Part shown: positions 19,346 to 27,870 of the stretch, piece by piece
Numbering within the stretch: the first letter of the stretch is position 1
Layout: each line of letters begins with the position of its first letter
Origin: Alkanindiges hydrocarboniclasticus
GTDB taxonomy: Bacteria; Pseudomonadota; Gammaproteobacteria; Pseudomonadales; Moraxellaceae
Length of the DNA stretch: 64,000 bases
Assembly (NCBI RefSeq): GCF_001982605.1
Contig: NZ_MLCN01000014.1
Location: forward strand, 80,286 to 144,285
Direction of reading: 5' to 3'
The notes under the pieces: generated by a model
What the model saw: only the letters and a program-made list of their open reading frames with translations
Databases searched by the model: none
Told to the model about the DNA's origin: nothing
Made by a program: the position numbers and the translations under genes

Positions 19346-20540
19346 GTTGAAAGTTCTACTAACGGCCTGTATGACCAGCGGTTTGGCATTGGCCATGCCT
19401 GCCATGAGCCAGCCGATAGCAAATCCGTCTGTTGCCCAGACAGGGCAAAACAGTGTCGCTAAAAGCAGTATCACTCAAAAGCAAGTGGCTCAAGATGGTA
19501 TGGCAGTGCTGCAACAGCGGGTTGAGCCATTTTTGCAAAGTAGTGATGCGCTAACCCAATACCATGCGCAAAAAGCACAAATGTGGCTGACCTATGCGGC
19601 TAACCAGCACAGTGAAGGCAGCTTAACGGCGGCTGAACAGCAGGCACAGGCGCAAGCATTACAACTCATTGAACAGTTGGAACAACAGCAGCCTGTTTCT
19701 ACTACCACGCCAGTGATTCAGGCATCCAAAGTCATGCGTCGTGATTTATGGGTCAATGCCGAATTGCTCAAGCAGCAAGCAGGGTTTGACTGCGCTCCCA
19801 CCGAAATCGCACAGGCTGAAGTGATGCTGGTGTGGGCCGCTGCCGAGCATTGTGAGCTGGGCTGGCGGCATTCGCGTGAGCTGTTTGCAGCGGCCGAACG
19901 CCTGATTGACAAAGCGAATTATCAGGTGGCCAATTGTCATGCTACAGCGCAATCACTGGCTGCCCAGCCTTTACCAGTATGGAACAAGGCCAGCTATCCC
20001 AGCCTTGAGCAGTTAAATGGCACAGAAAAAGGCTGTCATGGGGTGATTGGCCCATGGCCGTTGATTGCACCAGCGTTGGTGGCTCAACCGGAAGCTCCGG
20101 TTATAGTCGCTACCCCAGATGCGCCAGCGGCTGAGCCAACAGCGCAGGAAGTTTTACCCAATGTGGTACATTTTGCACTGGATCGTGCCACGCTATCGCC
20201 AGCCTCACAACAGGTGCTGGGCGATATTGCCACTGTGCTGGGCAAAAACAGCAATTATTCACTGACTCTTTATGGCTATACCGATGCCCGTGGCAGCACT
20301 GCCTATAATCAGGACCTAAGCCAGCGCCGCGCAAGCACAGTTGAAAACTTTTTAATTCAGCAGGGCGTTGCTGCCAGCCGTATGGCCAGTGTTGCTGCTG
20401 GTGAGCAACAGTTGATTACCGACCCTGTTGCAATCAAGGGCTATGCCTTAAGCCGCCGGGTTGCACTGGTTTATGCCAGCCCGGATGGCCAGGAAATCAA
20501 GACCACCGGCCAAACCAGCGACTTACAGCTTGAGCGGTAG
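19332..20540 (+). CDS. OmpA-family peptidoglycan-associated protein (gene G, 402 aa)
   Basis: The ATG at 19332 is preceded by AGGAG at a 7-base spacing, inside the end of gene F, which points to translational coupling. After a signal peptide (LLTACMTSGLALAMPAMSQ) comes a Gln/Ala-rich helical region with a predicted coiled-coil stretch (res ~60-120), a middle segment with four cysteines, and a C-terminal OmpA-like domain (~275-391) with VHFALDRATL, the GYTDARGS and NQDLSQRRA motifs typical of peptidoglycan (diaminopimelate) binding. The family ties outer-membrane complexes to the cell wall. The overlap with the barrel gene suggests it anchors or times that complex. Confidence 0.88.
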   Translation: MQATKLKVLLTACMTSGLALAMPAMSQPIANPSVAQTGQNSVAKSSITQKQVAQDGMAVLQQRVEPFLQSSDALTQYHAQKAQMWLTYAANQHSEGSLTAAEQQAQAQALQLIEQLEQQQPVSTTTPVIQASKVMRRDLWVNAELLKQQAGFDCAPTEIAQAEVMLVWAAAEHCELGWRHSRELFAAAERLIDKANYQVANCHATAQSLAAQPLPVWNKASYPSLEQLNGTEKGCHGVIGPWPLIAPALVAQPEAPVIVATPDAPAAEPTAQEVLPNVVHFALDRATLSPASQQVLGDIATVLGKNSNYSLTLYGYTDARGSTAYNQDLSQRRASTVENFLIQQGVAASRMASVAAGEQQLITDPVAIKGYALSRRVALVYASPDGQEIKTTGQTSDLQLER

Positions 20541-20649
20541 TGCTGGCTGCTGGCTATAGGCCTTTGAGATAGGTTTTGTTAGAGAGGATTGCTCAAGATA
20601 GAGTGGTTTGGTCGTCTAGGGATTGATCGCATTATCATCAGTAATAACA

Positions 20650-20692
20650 TCAGGCACGTTTTTTGTTGTTTTGCCAAGTGCCTGAATTTTTA
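20650..20692 (+). terminator. Rho-independent terminator after gene G
   Basis: TCAGGCAC (20650-20657) and GTGCCTGA (20678-20685) form an 8-bp stem with a 20-nt loop, followed by ATTTTTAATTTT. It lies between the convergent genes G and 20747-21247 and would end the D-G transcript. Confidence 0.6.
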
Positions 20693-20746
20693 ATTTTAGA
20701 ATCTTCTTTTACTATGTTACTGGCATGATTATCGTTGGCATGGTCA

Positions 20747-21247
20747 TTACTGGCACGCCTTGGCTTGCTGAATTACCTGCAATGCCGCCAGTTGCTGGTT
20801 GAGCGCAGCCGCAGCTTGTGGTGTTGCTGTAGAGGTGGTGGCAGCCAGTGAACTGGCCTGCTGTGCCATTTCTCCTGCCTGCTGAAGGGCCTTAACATCC
20901 ACACCAGCCAATGCGCCTACCGAGGCAAACAGTCCACCGGCCTTGCCCAGCATGCCTGCGGTTTTGCTCACCTGATTTTCCTGTGGGGCTGCCTGTAACT
21001 GCTGTGCCAGTGTTCCTGCCATAACCTGTAAGCTGGCACAATCCAGTGCGGCATAGCTTTGCATCAGCTGGGAATGATCTGCAGCCAGTTGTGCCGGGGC
21101 AGGCGTTGCTACCGGAACATTGGCGCTGTTTCCACGCACAGTATTAACCGCCTGATTGACCTTGCTTAGGGTATCCAGCAGTCCGGCATGTGCTGTGGTT
21201 GTGCCTGCTATCATAACAATTAGGGCAGCCAAAAAAGACTTGTTCAT
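20747..21247 (-). CDS. Uncharacterised exported protein (166 aa)
   Basis: I do not recognise the family. A signal peptide (MNKSFLAALIVMIAGTTTAHA|G) is clear. The mature part is Ala/Gln-rich and mostly helical, with a run LLDTLSKVNQAVNTVRGN, a middle cysteine, a Gly-rich patch (GMLGKAGGLFASVGALAG) and a C-terminal cysteine in the last residues (QAKACQ); the two cysteines could pair. The ATG at 21247 is chosen because AGGA lies 8 bases upstream, whereas the ATG at 21256 abuts that same site. It is probably periplasmic. It converges on the surface-protein locus, but nothing in the sequence ties it to that system. Confidence 0.7.
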   Translation of the reverse strand: MNKSFLAALIVMIAGTTTAHAGLLDTLSKVNQAVNTVRGNSANVPVATPAPAQLAADHSQLMQSYAALDCASLQVMAGTLAQQLQAAPQENQVSKTAGMLGKAGGLFASVGALAGVDVKALQQAGEMAQQASSLAATTSTATPQAAAALNQQLAALQVIQQAKACQ

Positions 21248-21464
21248 TGTGTTCATCCTGAACGGTTGGGTTGAGTTAAATGGTACGGCGCTGCCAGAAA
21301 ATTCCTATCACCCAAACAGGGGGGTGGACGGTTTTTTTCGGGCTTGTTTCATAAATTTTTCAATCTCCCGTGTTAAGGACTTTCGTAAAAATACAGACAA
21401 CTATAGAATGAGCGCTTTCTTTATTTAGCCAAGGCTTTTTGCCCAGCCGTCGGAGTACTTCATC

Positions 21465-23147
21465 ATGAGCAATGACAATCTACGCAAATATTCATCTCAG
21501 GTGGTCGATGGCGTGGAGTGCGCCCCAGCCCGTGCCATGCTGCGCGCGGTGGGTTTTACCGATGAAGACTTTAAAAAACCTCAAGTGGGCATTGCATCCA
21601 CCTGGGCTAATGTCACGCCATGCAACATGCACATTGACGGCTTGGCCCGTGATGCCGAAAGCGGTGTGAATGCCGCCGGTGGCAAGGGCGTAATCTTTAA
21701 TACCATCACCATTTCTGACGGCATTGCCAACGGTACCGAAGGCATGAAATATTCCATGGTATCGCGCGAGATTATTGCCGATTCCATTGAAGCCGTAGCC
21801 GGTTGTGAAGGCTTTGATGCACTGGTTGCCATTGGTGGCTGTGACAAGAACATGCCGGGTTGCATCATGGGCTTGGCGCGCTTAAACCGCCCGTCCATTT
21901 TTGTGTATGGCGGTTCCATTCAGCCGGGCAAGGGCCATACCGATGTCATTTCAGTATTTGAAGCGGTAGGCCAGCATGCCAAGGGCGAGCTAAACGAAAT
22001 TCAGGTCAAGCAAATTGAAGAAGTGGCCATTCCGGGGCCGGGTTCCTGCGGTGGCATGTATACCGCCAACACCATGGCATCTGCCATTGAAGCACTGGGC
22101 ATGAGCCTGCCGGGTTCCAGCGCGCAGGATGCCGTGTCACAGGAAAAACAGGATGATTGTACCCGTGCTGGTGAAGCGGTACTCAACCTGCTGCGTCTGG
22201 ACATTAAACCCAGCGACATTATGACCAAGGCTGCGTTTGAAAACTCCATTAAAGTCGTGATTGCGCTGGGCGGTTCCACCAATGCGGTGCTGCACTTGAT
22301 TGCCATGGCGCGTACCGTGGATGTGGACTTAAGCCTTGACGACTTTGTACGTATTGGCAAGGACACCCCGATGCTGGCTGATGTGCGTCCATCCGGTAAA
22401 TACATGATGAGTGAGCTGGTGGCCATTGGCGGAATTCAGCCTTTAATGAAGCGCATGCTGGATGCCGGCATGCTGGATGGTTCCTGCCTGACGGTGACGG
22501 GTAAAACACTGGGCGAAAATCTGGCCAATGTGCAGGATTATCCGGCGGATCAGCAAATTATTATGCCGTTTGATGCACCAATCAAAAAAGATTCTCACTT
22601 GGTGATTTTAAAAGGCAATCTGGCCTCAGAAGGCTCGGTGGCCAAGATTACCGGTAAGGAAGGCTTGCGCTTTGAAGGCCCGGCCCGTGTGTTTGAAGGT
22701 GAAGAAGGGGCTATGGCGGGTATCTTGAATGGTGAAGTCCAAGCCGGTGAAGTGGTAGTAATTCGCGGCGAAGGCCCTAAAGGCGGCCCTGGCATGCGCG
22801 AAATGCTCAAGCCAACCTCAGCGATTATGGGCAAGGGTCTGGGCCAGTCGGTGGCACTGATTACCGATGGCCGTTTTAGCGGTGGTAGCCATGGTTTTGT
22901 GGTGGGCCACGTGACGCCAGAGGCCTTTGAAGGTGGCCTGATTGGTTTGGTCAACACCGGTGACCGCATTAGTATTGATGCAGAGACCCGTGAAATTACC
23001 CTGCATGTGGATGACGCCGAACTGGCGACCCGTCGTGCCAACTGGACCCGTCCGGCGCCTAAATATACCCGCGGCGTGCTGGCCAAATATGCGCGTCTGG
23101 TGTCCAGTGCATCTACCGGTGCATTAACGGATATCAATCTTGATTAA
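21465..23147 (+). CDS. ilvD: Dihydroxy-acid dehydratase
   Basis: This enzyme converts 2,3-dihydroxy-3-methylbutanoate (or -pentanoate) to the 2-oxo acid in isoleucine and valine synthesis, in the cytoplasm. The three cluster-ligand cysteines typical of IlvD/Edd are visible in TPCNMH (~54), [11 protein letters not shown] (~127) and [16 protein letters not shown] (~199). [19 protein letters not shown] marks the C-terminal domain. The 560-residue length fits the shorter IlvD class. GGAG lies nine bases before the ATG, and a TATAGA -10 candidate sits at 21402-21407 with a poor -35. The gene stands alone, closed by the strong inverted repeat at 23191-23240. Confidence 0.97.
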   Translation: MSNDNLRKYSSQVVDGVECAPARAMLRAVGFTDEDFKKPQVGIASTWANVTPCNMHIDGLARDAESGVNAAGGKGVIFNTITISDGIANGTEGMKYSMVSREIIADSIEAVAGCEGFDALVAIGGCDKNMPGCIMGLARLNRPSIFVYGGSIQPGKGHTDVISVFEAVGQHAKGELNEIQVKQIEEVAIPGPGSCGGMYTANTMASAIEALGMSLPGSSAQDAVSQEKQDDCTRAGEAVLNLLRLDIKPSDIMTKAAFENSIKVVIALGGSTNAVLHLIAMARTVDVDLSLDDFVRIGKDTPMLADVRPSGKYMMSELVAIGGIQPLMKRMLDAGMLDGSCLTVTGKTLGENLANVQDYPADQQIIMPFDAPIKKDSHLVILKGNLASEGSVAKITGKEGLRFEGPARVFEGEEGAMAGILNGEVQAGEVVVIRGEGPKGGPGMREMLKPTSAIMGKGLGQSVALITDGRFSGGSHGFVVGHVTPEAFEGGLIGLVNTGDRISIDAETREITLHVDDAELATRRANWTRPAPKYTRGVLAKYARLVSSASTGALTDINLD

Positions 23148-23190
23148 ATACCTCGACTAAAAGATTGTAATTTGCTGACTGAAATTGGCA

Positions 23191-23240
23191 ATCAAAAAAT
23201 GCCCTGTCATGGTTTGTTATATGACAGGGCATTTTTTGAT
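23191..23240. terminator. Bidirectional terminator between ilvD and the flavodoxin-fold gene
   Basis: Positions 23191-23210 and 23221-23240 are a perfect 20-bp inverted repeat with a 10-nt loop. The stem core is GCCCTGTCAT, flanked by A6 on one side and T6 on the other, so it works for both convergent genes. Confidence 0.85.
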
Positions 23241-23308
23241 TTAAAAATCCGATTGATCAGGATTCACCTTAGCTAAAAAATGGTATCGAAGAACCCTAAA
23301 AATACTGA

Positions 23309-24430
23309 CTATTTGGGCCGTACCAGCTCTACCTGTTGCGATGGCTGCAACTCAATGCCTTGGCGCAATTGCCGAATGGTAGCCTGTAAGGCCTGCGCTA
23401 CCATTACGGCTTCATCCTGTACTGCCTGATCCTGATCCAGTGCTTCATGGCTTTCGGCATAGGATTCATAGTAGCCAATATAGCGATCCAGCCGCCCCTT
23501 AAAGCCAGCGGCAATAAAGCCCATCCAGTCCAGTTGGTCACACAGGTTGCGACGCTGTGCCTCAACGCCAGCCACATCGCCATGTACCATCACGGCATAG
23601 GCACGATTTGGCAAGTGCTTGGGATAATCCCAGCCGTCCAGCTCAATTTGTTTGGCTTTAATGGCTTTTTTGCCATGGGTACTGCTGGGGTCAGTATTGC
23701 CACCATCAATACACACCAAGCGATCCATCAGGTTTTTAAGGGCACCGGGTGACTGATACCAGTAGGTGGGCGTCACAATCAGCAGGCCATGCGCCGCCGC
23801 CAGTTTGATATAAATGTCATTCATCCAGTCGCCGGTCTGGTTGAGGGAGTGATTGGGATAGCAGCTACAGGGAAAATGGCATAACGGCATGGCTGTAGCC
23901 ACGCAACCCTTGCAGGGGTGAATGTTCAGGCCATATTCAGAGGTCAGGCGGCTTAAATCAATGACATCACATACCGTTCCCTCACGTTCAAGCTCTTGTC
24001 TGGCAATATTGGCCAGTCGCCAGCTTTTGCTGACTTCACCGGGGCAGGTGTCATCATTGCGATGGCTGGCAATGATAATCAGCACCTGATTAGGTGTATT
24101 TTGATCCTGCTGGGTTTGCTTGGCGGTATCAATGGCGGCCTTGGTGTCCAGCCATTCCACCGCAATTTCATAGTCCGGGTCGGCATAGCCAGCACCGGCA
24201 GCACGGGTAACCGGGGCTTTGCGGCCATCCTGATAGTTTTGCCAGGCAATCTCTTCCAGTTGGGCAATCTGTGCACTGGCTTGGTCAAAGCGTGGGTCGG
24301 CAAAGGACTGGCGAAAACGCTGGCCAAATGTCGCACGATCCAGATGACCGCCGCCTTGTCCCGTGCGGGGAACCGGCGCGGCGCGGCGCGGTTTGGTGGT
24401 GGAATTGGCAGAAGCTTCGGGTGACGACAT
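23309..24430 (-). CDS. NAD(P)H-dependent FMN-type oxidoreductase with a Cys-rich insert (373 aa)
   Basis: A flavodoxin-like fold starts near residue 115 (VLIIIASHRNDDT), with TPTYWYQSPGALKNLMDRL forming the usual flavin-side loop of the NADPH-dependent FMN reductase / iron-sulfur flavoprotein group. Between them lies HPCKGCVATAMPLCHFPCSC, five cysteines within about 16 residues that could carry an iron-sulfur cluster; this is inference. The first ~110 residues are an extra, basic N-terminal extension (KPRRAAPVPRTGQ). The ATG at 24430 is preferred to a GTG at 24466; neither has a good ribosome site. The substrate is unknown. It is convergent with ilvD and transcribed alone. Confidence 0.8.
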   Translation of the reverse strand: MSSPEASANSTTKPRRAAPVPRTGQGGGHLDRATFGQRFRQSFADPRFDQASAQIAQLEEIAWQNYQDGRKAPVTRAAGAGYADPDYEIAVEWLDTKAAIDTAKQTQQDQNTPNQVLIIIASHRNDDTCPGEVSKSWRLANIARQELEREGTVCDVIDLSRLTSEYGLNIHPCKGCVATAMPLCHFPCSCYPNHSLNQTGDWMNDIYIKLAAAHGLLIVTPTYWYQSPGALKNLMDRLVCIDGGNTDPSSTHGKKAIKAKQIELDGWDYPKHLPNRAYAVMVHGDVAGVEAQRRNLCDQLDWMGFIAAGFKGRLDRYIGYYESYAESHEALDQDQAVQDEAVMVAQALQATIRQLRQGIELQPSQQVELVRPK

Positions 24431-24668
24431 AATAAGCGTATCAATTGAACAGGTTATGCCTATCACAAACTGAAAACTGCTGAGTTACTAGCCATGCCCG
24501 GTAAGGAATTGTTGTGGTTAATCACTATATATCTTGCTGAACAGTGTCCCTGATGTGGCACAATAAATTTTTTAACCCGGTTTTTCACCTGCTAAACTTG
24601 CGTCATTGCCATTAGTATTCTAGATTGATAACCCTTAACAACTGCTGTGCAATCCTAAGGAAATATTC

Positions 24669-25988
24669 ATGTCGCTGGCGCGAAGGTGGTTAGATCCAAT
24701 CCGTTCCCGATGGTTTTTTAACCGGCCTTACCGGCAGCGTCACCTGTCTTCGCGCAATGGCATTACGGTTTACCTGCGTTTTGATGATGCCTATAGCTAT
24801 TTGCTGGTGCAGTTGTTGCCACAGCTGGAAGAATTACTGATTCCGCGCTTAAAGCCATTAAAAATTGTCATTTGTACTCAGGCCAGCTCGCCGCCCAATG
24901 GTTTAACGGCACAGGCCTGGCAGCGTTATATGCTGGACGATGCCGCTGCACTGGCCGCGCAGCATCGCTTTGTATTTGATGTGAATAACCCTGCACCTAC
25001 CAGTTTGCCCAGTGCGGCCCTGATTCAGCAAGCCACCGATATCTTGCAAACCTCACCCTTGCGCGGCACGGATTACCTGCATTTGTTGCAGGATATTTTT
25101 CACATGCTGTGGCAAAACCAGCAGGGCAAGCTGAACACCCTGCACTATATGGCAACGCGGCGTCCGGCCAGCGCGATATCTGCCAAAAGCTCTAGCCATG
25201 ATACCCCGGCAATCCGTTTTATGGATGAAGCCATTCCCAGTGGTTTTTTGCTATTTGGCGGACGGCATTACCGCGCCATCGATGATTTTTTAAGGCTAAC
25301 CCGTCGCTTAAAACAGCAAAAATTACTCAATAACGAACCAATTTTTTTAATCAATCACATTGAGTGGGGCGAGCATCTGGTCAATGACCCGGAAAGCCTG
25401 AATGAAGTGCAGGCGCTGCATGCCCAACTGGATATTTATCTGGCGCTGGAAGACCCGGTAAGCTGGCTGATTCTGGCGTATATCAAGCGTGAACTGGTGG
25501 ATTATTACAATATCAGCTTAAACGTGCATCCCTTGCCGTATCAGGGCCGTGATGAGTTTGACTGGGGCTTGATTGCGCGTTTGTCGCGGCGTACCGAAGT
25601 TGGCATTGCGCCATTTTGCCGGCCTACGCAGGCGGCTACACTCAATCTGGCTCATATTTTATATCGGGTGGATGAAGAACAGCGCAGTGAAATCCTGCTG
25701 GATTTGCTCAAGTGCATCTGGTGCAAGGGGCTGGATGCCAGCTTTGCGCCGCATGTGCAACGCTTAACCAGTATGGCACTGGAGCCTGCATCACCCACGT
25801 TGCTACCTGTAGACTTGCCGGAAATCCAGGCCTGGCTTGATAGCAATCAGCTTGCCTGTAATGCCTACCAGCAGCCTGACCTGCCAGTCATGGTGTTACA
25901 AATTGGCGAACAACGGCAGGTGTTTAACAGCCTGTATCGGGTCTGGCGCATTGAAAGCCTGCTGGCTGAGGCGCTGGAAGAAAGCTAG
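24669..25988 (+). CDS. Tandem DsbA-like (HCCA-isomerase type) thioredoxin-fold protein (439 aa)
   Basis: Two similar segments suggest two DsbA-like domains: ITVYLRFDDAYSYLLVQLL near residue 32 and LDIYLALEDPVSWLILAYI near 256. Both match the strand-D-x-x-S-helix opening of 2-hydroxychromene-2-carboxylate isomerase / DsbA kappa-type folds. Neither has a CxxC at the active-site turn, so ordinary disulfide oxidase activity is unlikely. A CIWC motif occurs later (~353) in a helix. There is no signal peptide, so it is probably cytoplasmic. AAGGAAAT lies just upstream of the ATG. It is a single gene between an intergenic gap and the hotdog genes. Substrate and pathway are unknown; glutathione-dependent isomerisation is one possibility. 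Confidence 0.7.
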   Translation: MSLARRWLDPIRSRWFFNRPYRQRHLSSRNGITVYLRFDDAYSYLLVQLLPQLEELLIPRLKPLKIVICTQASSPPNGLTAQAWQRYMLDDAAALAAQHRFVFDVNNPAPTSLPSAALIQQATDILQTSPLRGTDYLHLLQDIFHMLWQNQQGKLNTLHYMATRRPASAISAKSSSHDTPAIRFMDEAIPSGFLLFGGRHYRAIDDFLRLTRRLKQQKLLNNEPIFLINHIEWGEHLVNDPESLNEVQALHAQLDIYLALEDPVSWLILAYIKRELVDYYNISLNVHPLPYQGRDEFDWGLIARLSRRTEVGIAPFCRPTQAATLNLAHILYRVDEEQRSEILLDLLKCIWCKGLDASFAPHVQRLTSMALEPASPTLLPVDLPEIQAWLDSNQLACNAYQQPDLPVMVLQIGEQRQVFNSLYRVWRIESLLAEALEES

Positions 25989-26091
25989 CCTAATTTTCTA
26001 AAAACCAGCTTTAACATATCAAGAATTTCTTTTCATTTGTTCAATTTACCCTGACCCATTGCTTTAACGGGCATTAGTCAGGGCTTGTCGT

Positions 26092-26565
26092 TTATGATTT
26101 TTTTGGCGAAACCCACATGGTAATCAAGGCACGAAACACCACCTCACCTTGCGTGTCCTGAACCACAACATTGACTTTATATTCACCGGCTGTAGACCAG
26201 TCTATGGCGGATGCAGGCGTTGCGATTGCAATCAGGTCTGTTTTGGCTTTTTTGAGGTATTCAACCGTCATTCCATTGGGAATCCAGCGGTGGGTCGCAG
26301 GCACTGTCACTTCAGTCATCGTGCCGCCCGCCAGTTCTGCCATATTGCACATGGCAATGGCATGTACCGTGCCCAGATGATTCAGTACTGCCCGGCGTTT
26401 AGGCATGCTGATTCTGCAATATTCTGGCCGTAATTCCTCAAACTGGGGACTGATACTGCCAAAATACGGTGCCTTTAAACACAGTAGACGGGAAAAAGTC
26501 CATTTGCCACCCGGCTTGGAGGCCAGATTGCGCCATATCGTTAACGTGCTGTTTGCTTTACTCAT
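26092..26565 (-). CDS. DUF4442 hotdog-fold protein (157 aa), thioesterase-like
   Basis: The sequence aligns along its length with its neighbour at 26590-27030: NHLGTVHAIA[ML]CN.AEL, then [RH]WIP..M.V.YL.KAK.D. This is the DUF4442/PaaI-like hotdog pattern in which the NHLGTVHA segment forms the central helix. Members are acyl-CoA thioesterase-like, but the substrate is not known here. It is second in a two-gene unit, 24 bases after its paralogue, and so should share the TetR-controlled promoter at 27094-27122. It carries an N-terminal extension of about 15 residues relative to the paralogue. Likely cytoplasmic. Confidence 0.8.
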   Translation of the reverse strand: MSKANSTLTIWRNLASKPGGKWTFSRLLCLKAPYFGSISPQFEELRPEYCRISMPKRRAVLNHLGTVHAIAMCNMAELAGGTMTEVTVPATHRWIPNGMTVEYLKKAKTDLIAIATPASAIDWSTAGEYKVNVVVQDTQGEVVFRALITMWVSPKKS

Positions 26566-26589
26566 GATGTTCTCCTTTAAAAATACCCA

Positions 26590-27030
26590 TTAGTGATGGC
26601 GGATATTCATGGTAATACGTGCAGTAAATACTTCTTGGCCTGTGGTATCGGTAATGGTGACAGGAACGTCTACATCGCCTGCGCTGTTCAAGTCAATCTG
26701 GCTACCATCGGCCACGGCAATGACATCTGATTTGGCTTTGGCCAGATAATTTACCTGCATGGCTTTGGGAATCCAGCGCGCACCATCAGGAATGGAAACA
26801 TTGGTCATCATGCCCGCAGCCAGTTCGGCAGCATTGCATAATGCAATGGCATGCACCGTGCCTAAATGATTGGTAATTTCGCGACAAAACGGCACCTGAA
26901 CGGATGCAAAACCTGCACGCAGGTCAGTTAGCAACGGATTAATGGTGCTGAAGTAGGGCGCCATTTGACAGGTCATTTTGCTAAATGCTTCAGGGCCGGT
27001 ACTGTTAAACATGCCTAACACTTGATTCAT
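26590..27030 (-). CDS. DUF4442 hotdog-fold protein (146 aa), thioesterase-like
   Basis: This is the first gene of the TetR-linked hotdog pair. It has the family core NHLGTVHAIALCNAAELAAG and RWIPKAMQVNYLAKAKSD, and an acidic C-terminal strand set ending ITMNIRHH. AAGGA lies 6 bases before the ATG. The promoter TTGACA-17-TAATGT is readable on the minus strand at 27122-27094 and is covered by twin palindromes, so repression by the divergent TetR protein at 27187 is likely. Tandem duplication with 26092-26565 suggests either a heteromeric hotdog enzyme or two acyl specificities. Substrate unknown. Confidence 0.82.
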   Translation of the reverse strand: MNQVLGMFNSTGPEAFSKMTCQMAPYFSTINPLLTDLRAGFASVQVPFCREITNHLGTVHAIALCNAAELAAGMMTNVSIPDGARWIPKAMQVNYLAKAKSDVIAVADGSQIDLNSAGDVDVPVTITDTTGQEVFTARITMNIRHH

Positions 27031-27072
27031 GAGGGTTCCTTAAAACTGCAATATTCATCTTTTGGCAAATAC

Positions 27073-27103
27073 AGAATTATATTCTTTATTAGAACATTAT
27101 TCT
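27073..27103. promoter_or_regulatory. Twin TetR-type operators
   Basis: Two 13-bp palindromes, AGAATTATATTCT (27073-27085) and AGAACATTATTCT (27091-27103), have centres 18 bp apart. They also form the outer arms of an 11-bp inverted repeat (27067-27077 with 27099-27109). The second covers the -10 of the hotdog promoter and the first its expected start site, a classic repressor layout. Confidence 0.7.
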
Positions 27104-27122
27104 GTATTTGGCAAGCTGTCAA
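27094..27122 (-). promoter_or_regulatory. Promoter of the hotdog gene pair
   Basis: On the minus strand TTGACA (27122-27117) and TAATGT (27099-27094) are separated by exactly 17 bases. It is the clearest sigma-70 promoter noticed in the window and drives 27030-26092. Its -10 lies inside operator AGAACATTATTCT. Confidence 0.7.
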
Positions 27123-27186
27123 GAGATTTGCATTTGGCGTAGACTTCATATTTGCCGTATCATTATTTTTTTGATGTGTGATAAGA

Positions 27187-27810
27187 ATGGAAACATTGGA
27201 ACTTCTGGAGCGCCACTATCCGGGACGGAGAGCTGAGCTAAAACGCATCATTTTGGAACAAGCCCTATGTTGCTTTAATGAACAAGGCATTGAAGCGACA
27301 ACCATTGAAATGATCCGTGCTGCCTGCGACACCAGCATCGGTGCGATTTACCATCATTTTGGCAATAAGGAAGGGTTGGTTGCTGCCTTGTTTTTTACAG
27401 CACTAGAGGATCAGGCAAAGTTGCGTGCGCAATATCTTGAAGATGCACACACCATGCAGCAGGCGGTGCATGCGCTGGTTTATAGTTATGTGGACTGGGT
27501 GGATCAGTATCCTGAATGGGCTAAGTTTCAGTTTGCTGCGCGTTTTTCCGTGGCGCGAGGCCCGCATCAGCAAACGCTGGTGGAGCGGAATAAAACAAGG
27601 AACAAGCAACTGTTCCTGCAATTTGCTCAGTTGTCGCAAACGCAGGAACAGAATGAGCAGAATGATTTGCCGGCCGAGTTGTTGCCTTCACTGATTATTG
27701 GCCCTGCTGAGAACTATTCCCGCGCATGGCTATCGGATCGGGTCATCAAAAGTCCAAAGGTGTATCGGCAGCAACTGGCTGAAACGGCGTGGCGCGCAAT
27801 ATGCAAATAG
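27187..27810 (+). CDS. TetR-family repressor (207 aa)
   Basis: An N-terminal helix-turn-helix is plain: ALCCFNEQGIEATTIEMI then TSIGAIYHHFGNKEGLVAALF, residues ~25-65. The ligand-binding C-terminal half is helical and divergent. An in-frame GTG at 27178 is an alternative start; neither has a good ribosome site. The gene is divergent from the two DUF4442 hotdog genes, and the twin AGAAT-N3-ATTCT palindromes in the shared gap are its likely targets. By analogy with TetR regulators of acyl-CoA genes, the inducer may be a fatty or aromatic acyl compound; that is inference. Confidence 0.9.
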   Translation: METLELLERHYPGRRAELKRIILEQALCCFNEQGIEATTIEMIRAACDTSIGAIYHHFGNKEGLVAALFFTALEDQAKLRAQYLEDAHTMQQAVHALVYSYVDWVDQYPEWAKFQFAARFSVARGPHQQTLVERNKTRNKQLFLQFAQLSQTQEQNEQNDLPAELLPSLIIGPAENYSRAWLSDRVIKSPKVYRQQLAETAWRAICK

Positions 27811-27870
27811 CCTAAGTTTAAAACCGTTGAAAATCAAAGGTGCAGGTTCCAGTATTTTTAAAATAATTGA

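Noticed and set aside
26049..26083. CCCTGAC/GTCAGGG as a terminator between the DsbA-like gene and the hotdog genes
   Set aside because: The stem is only 7 bp with a 21-nt loop and no U-run; too weak to report as a feature.
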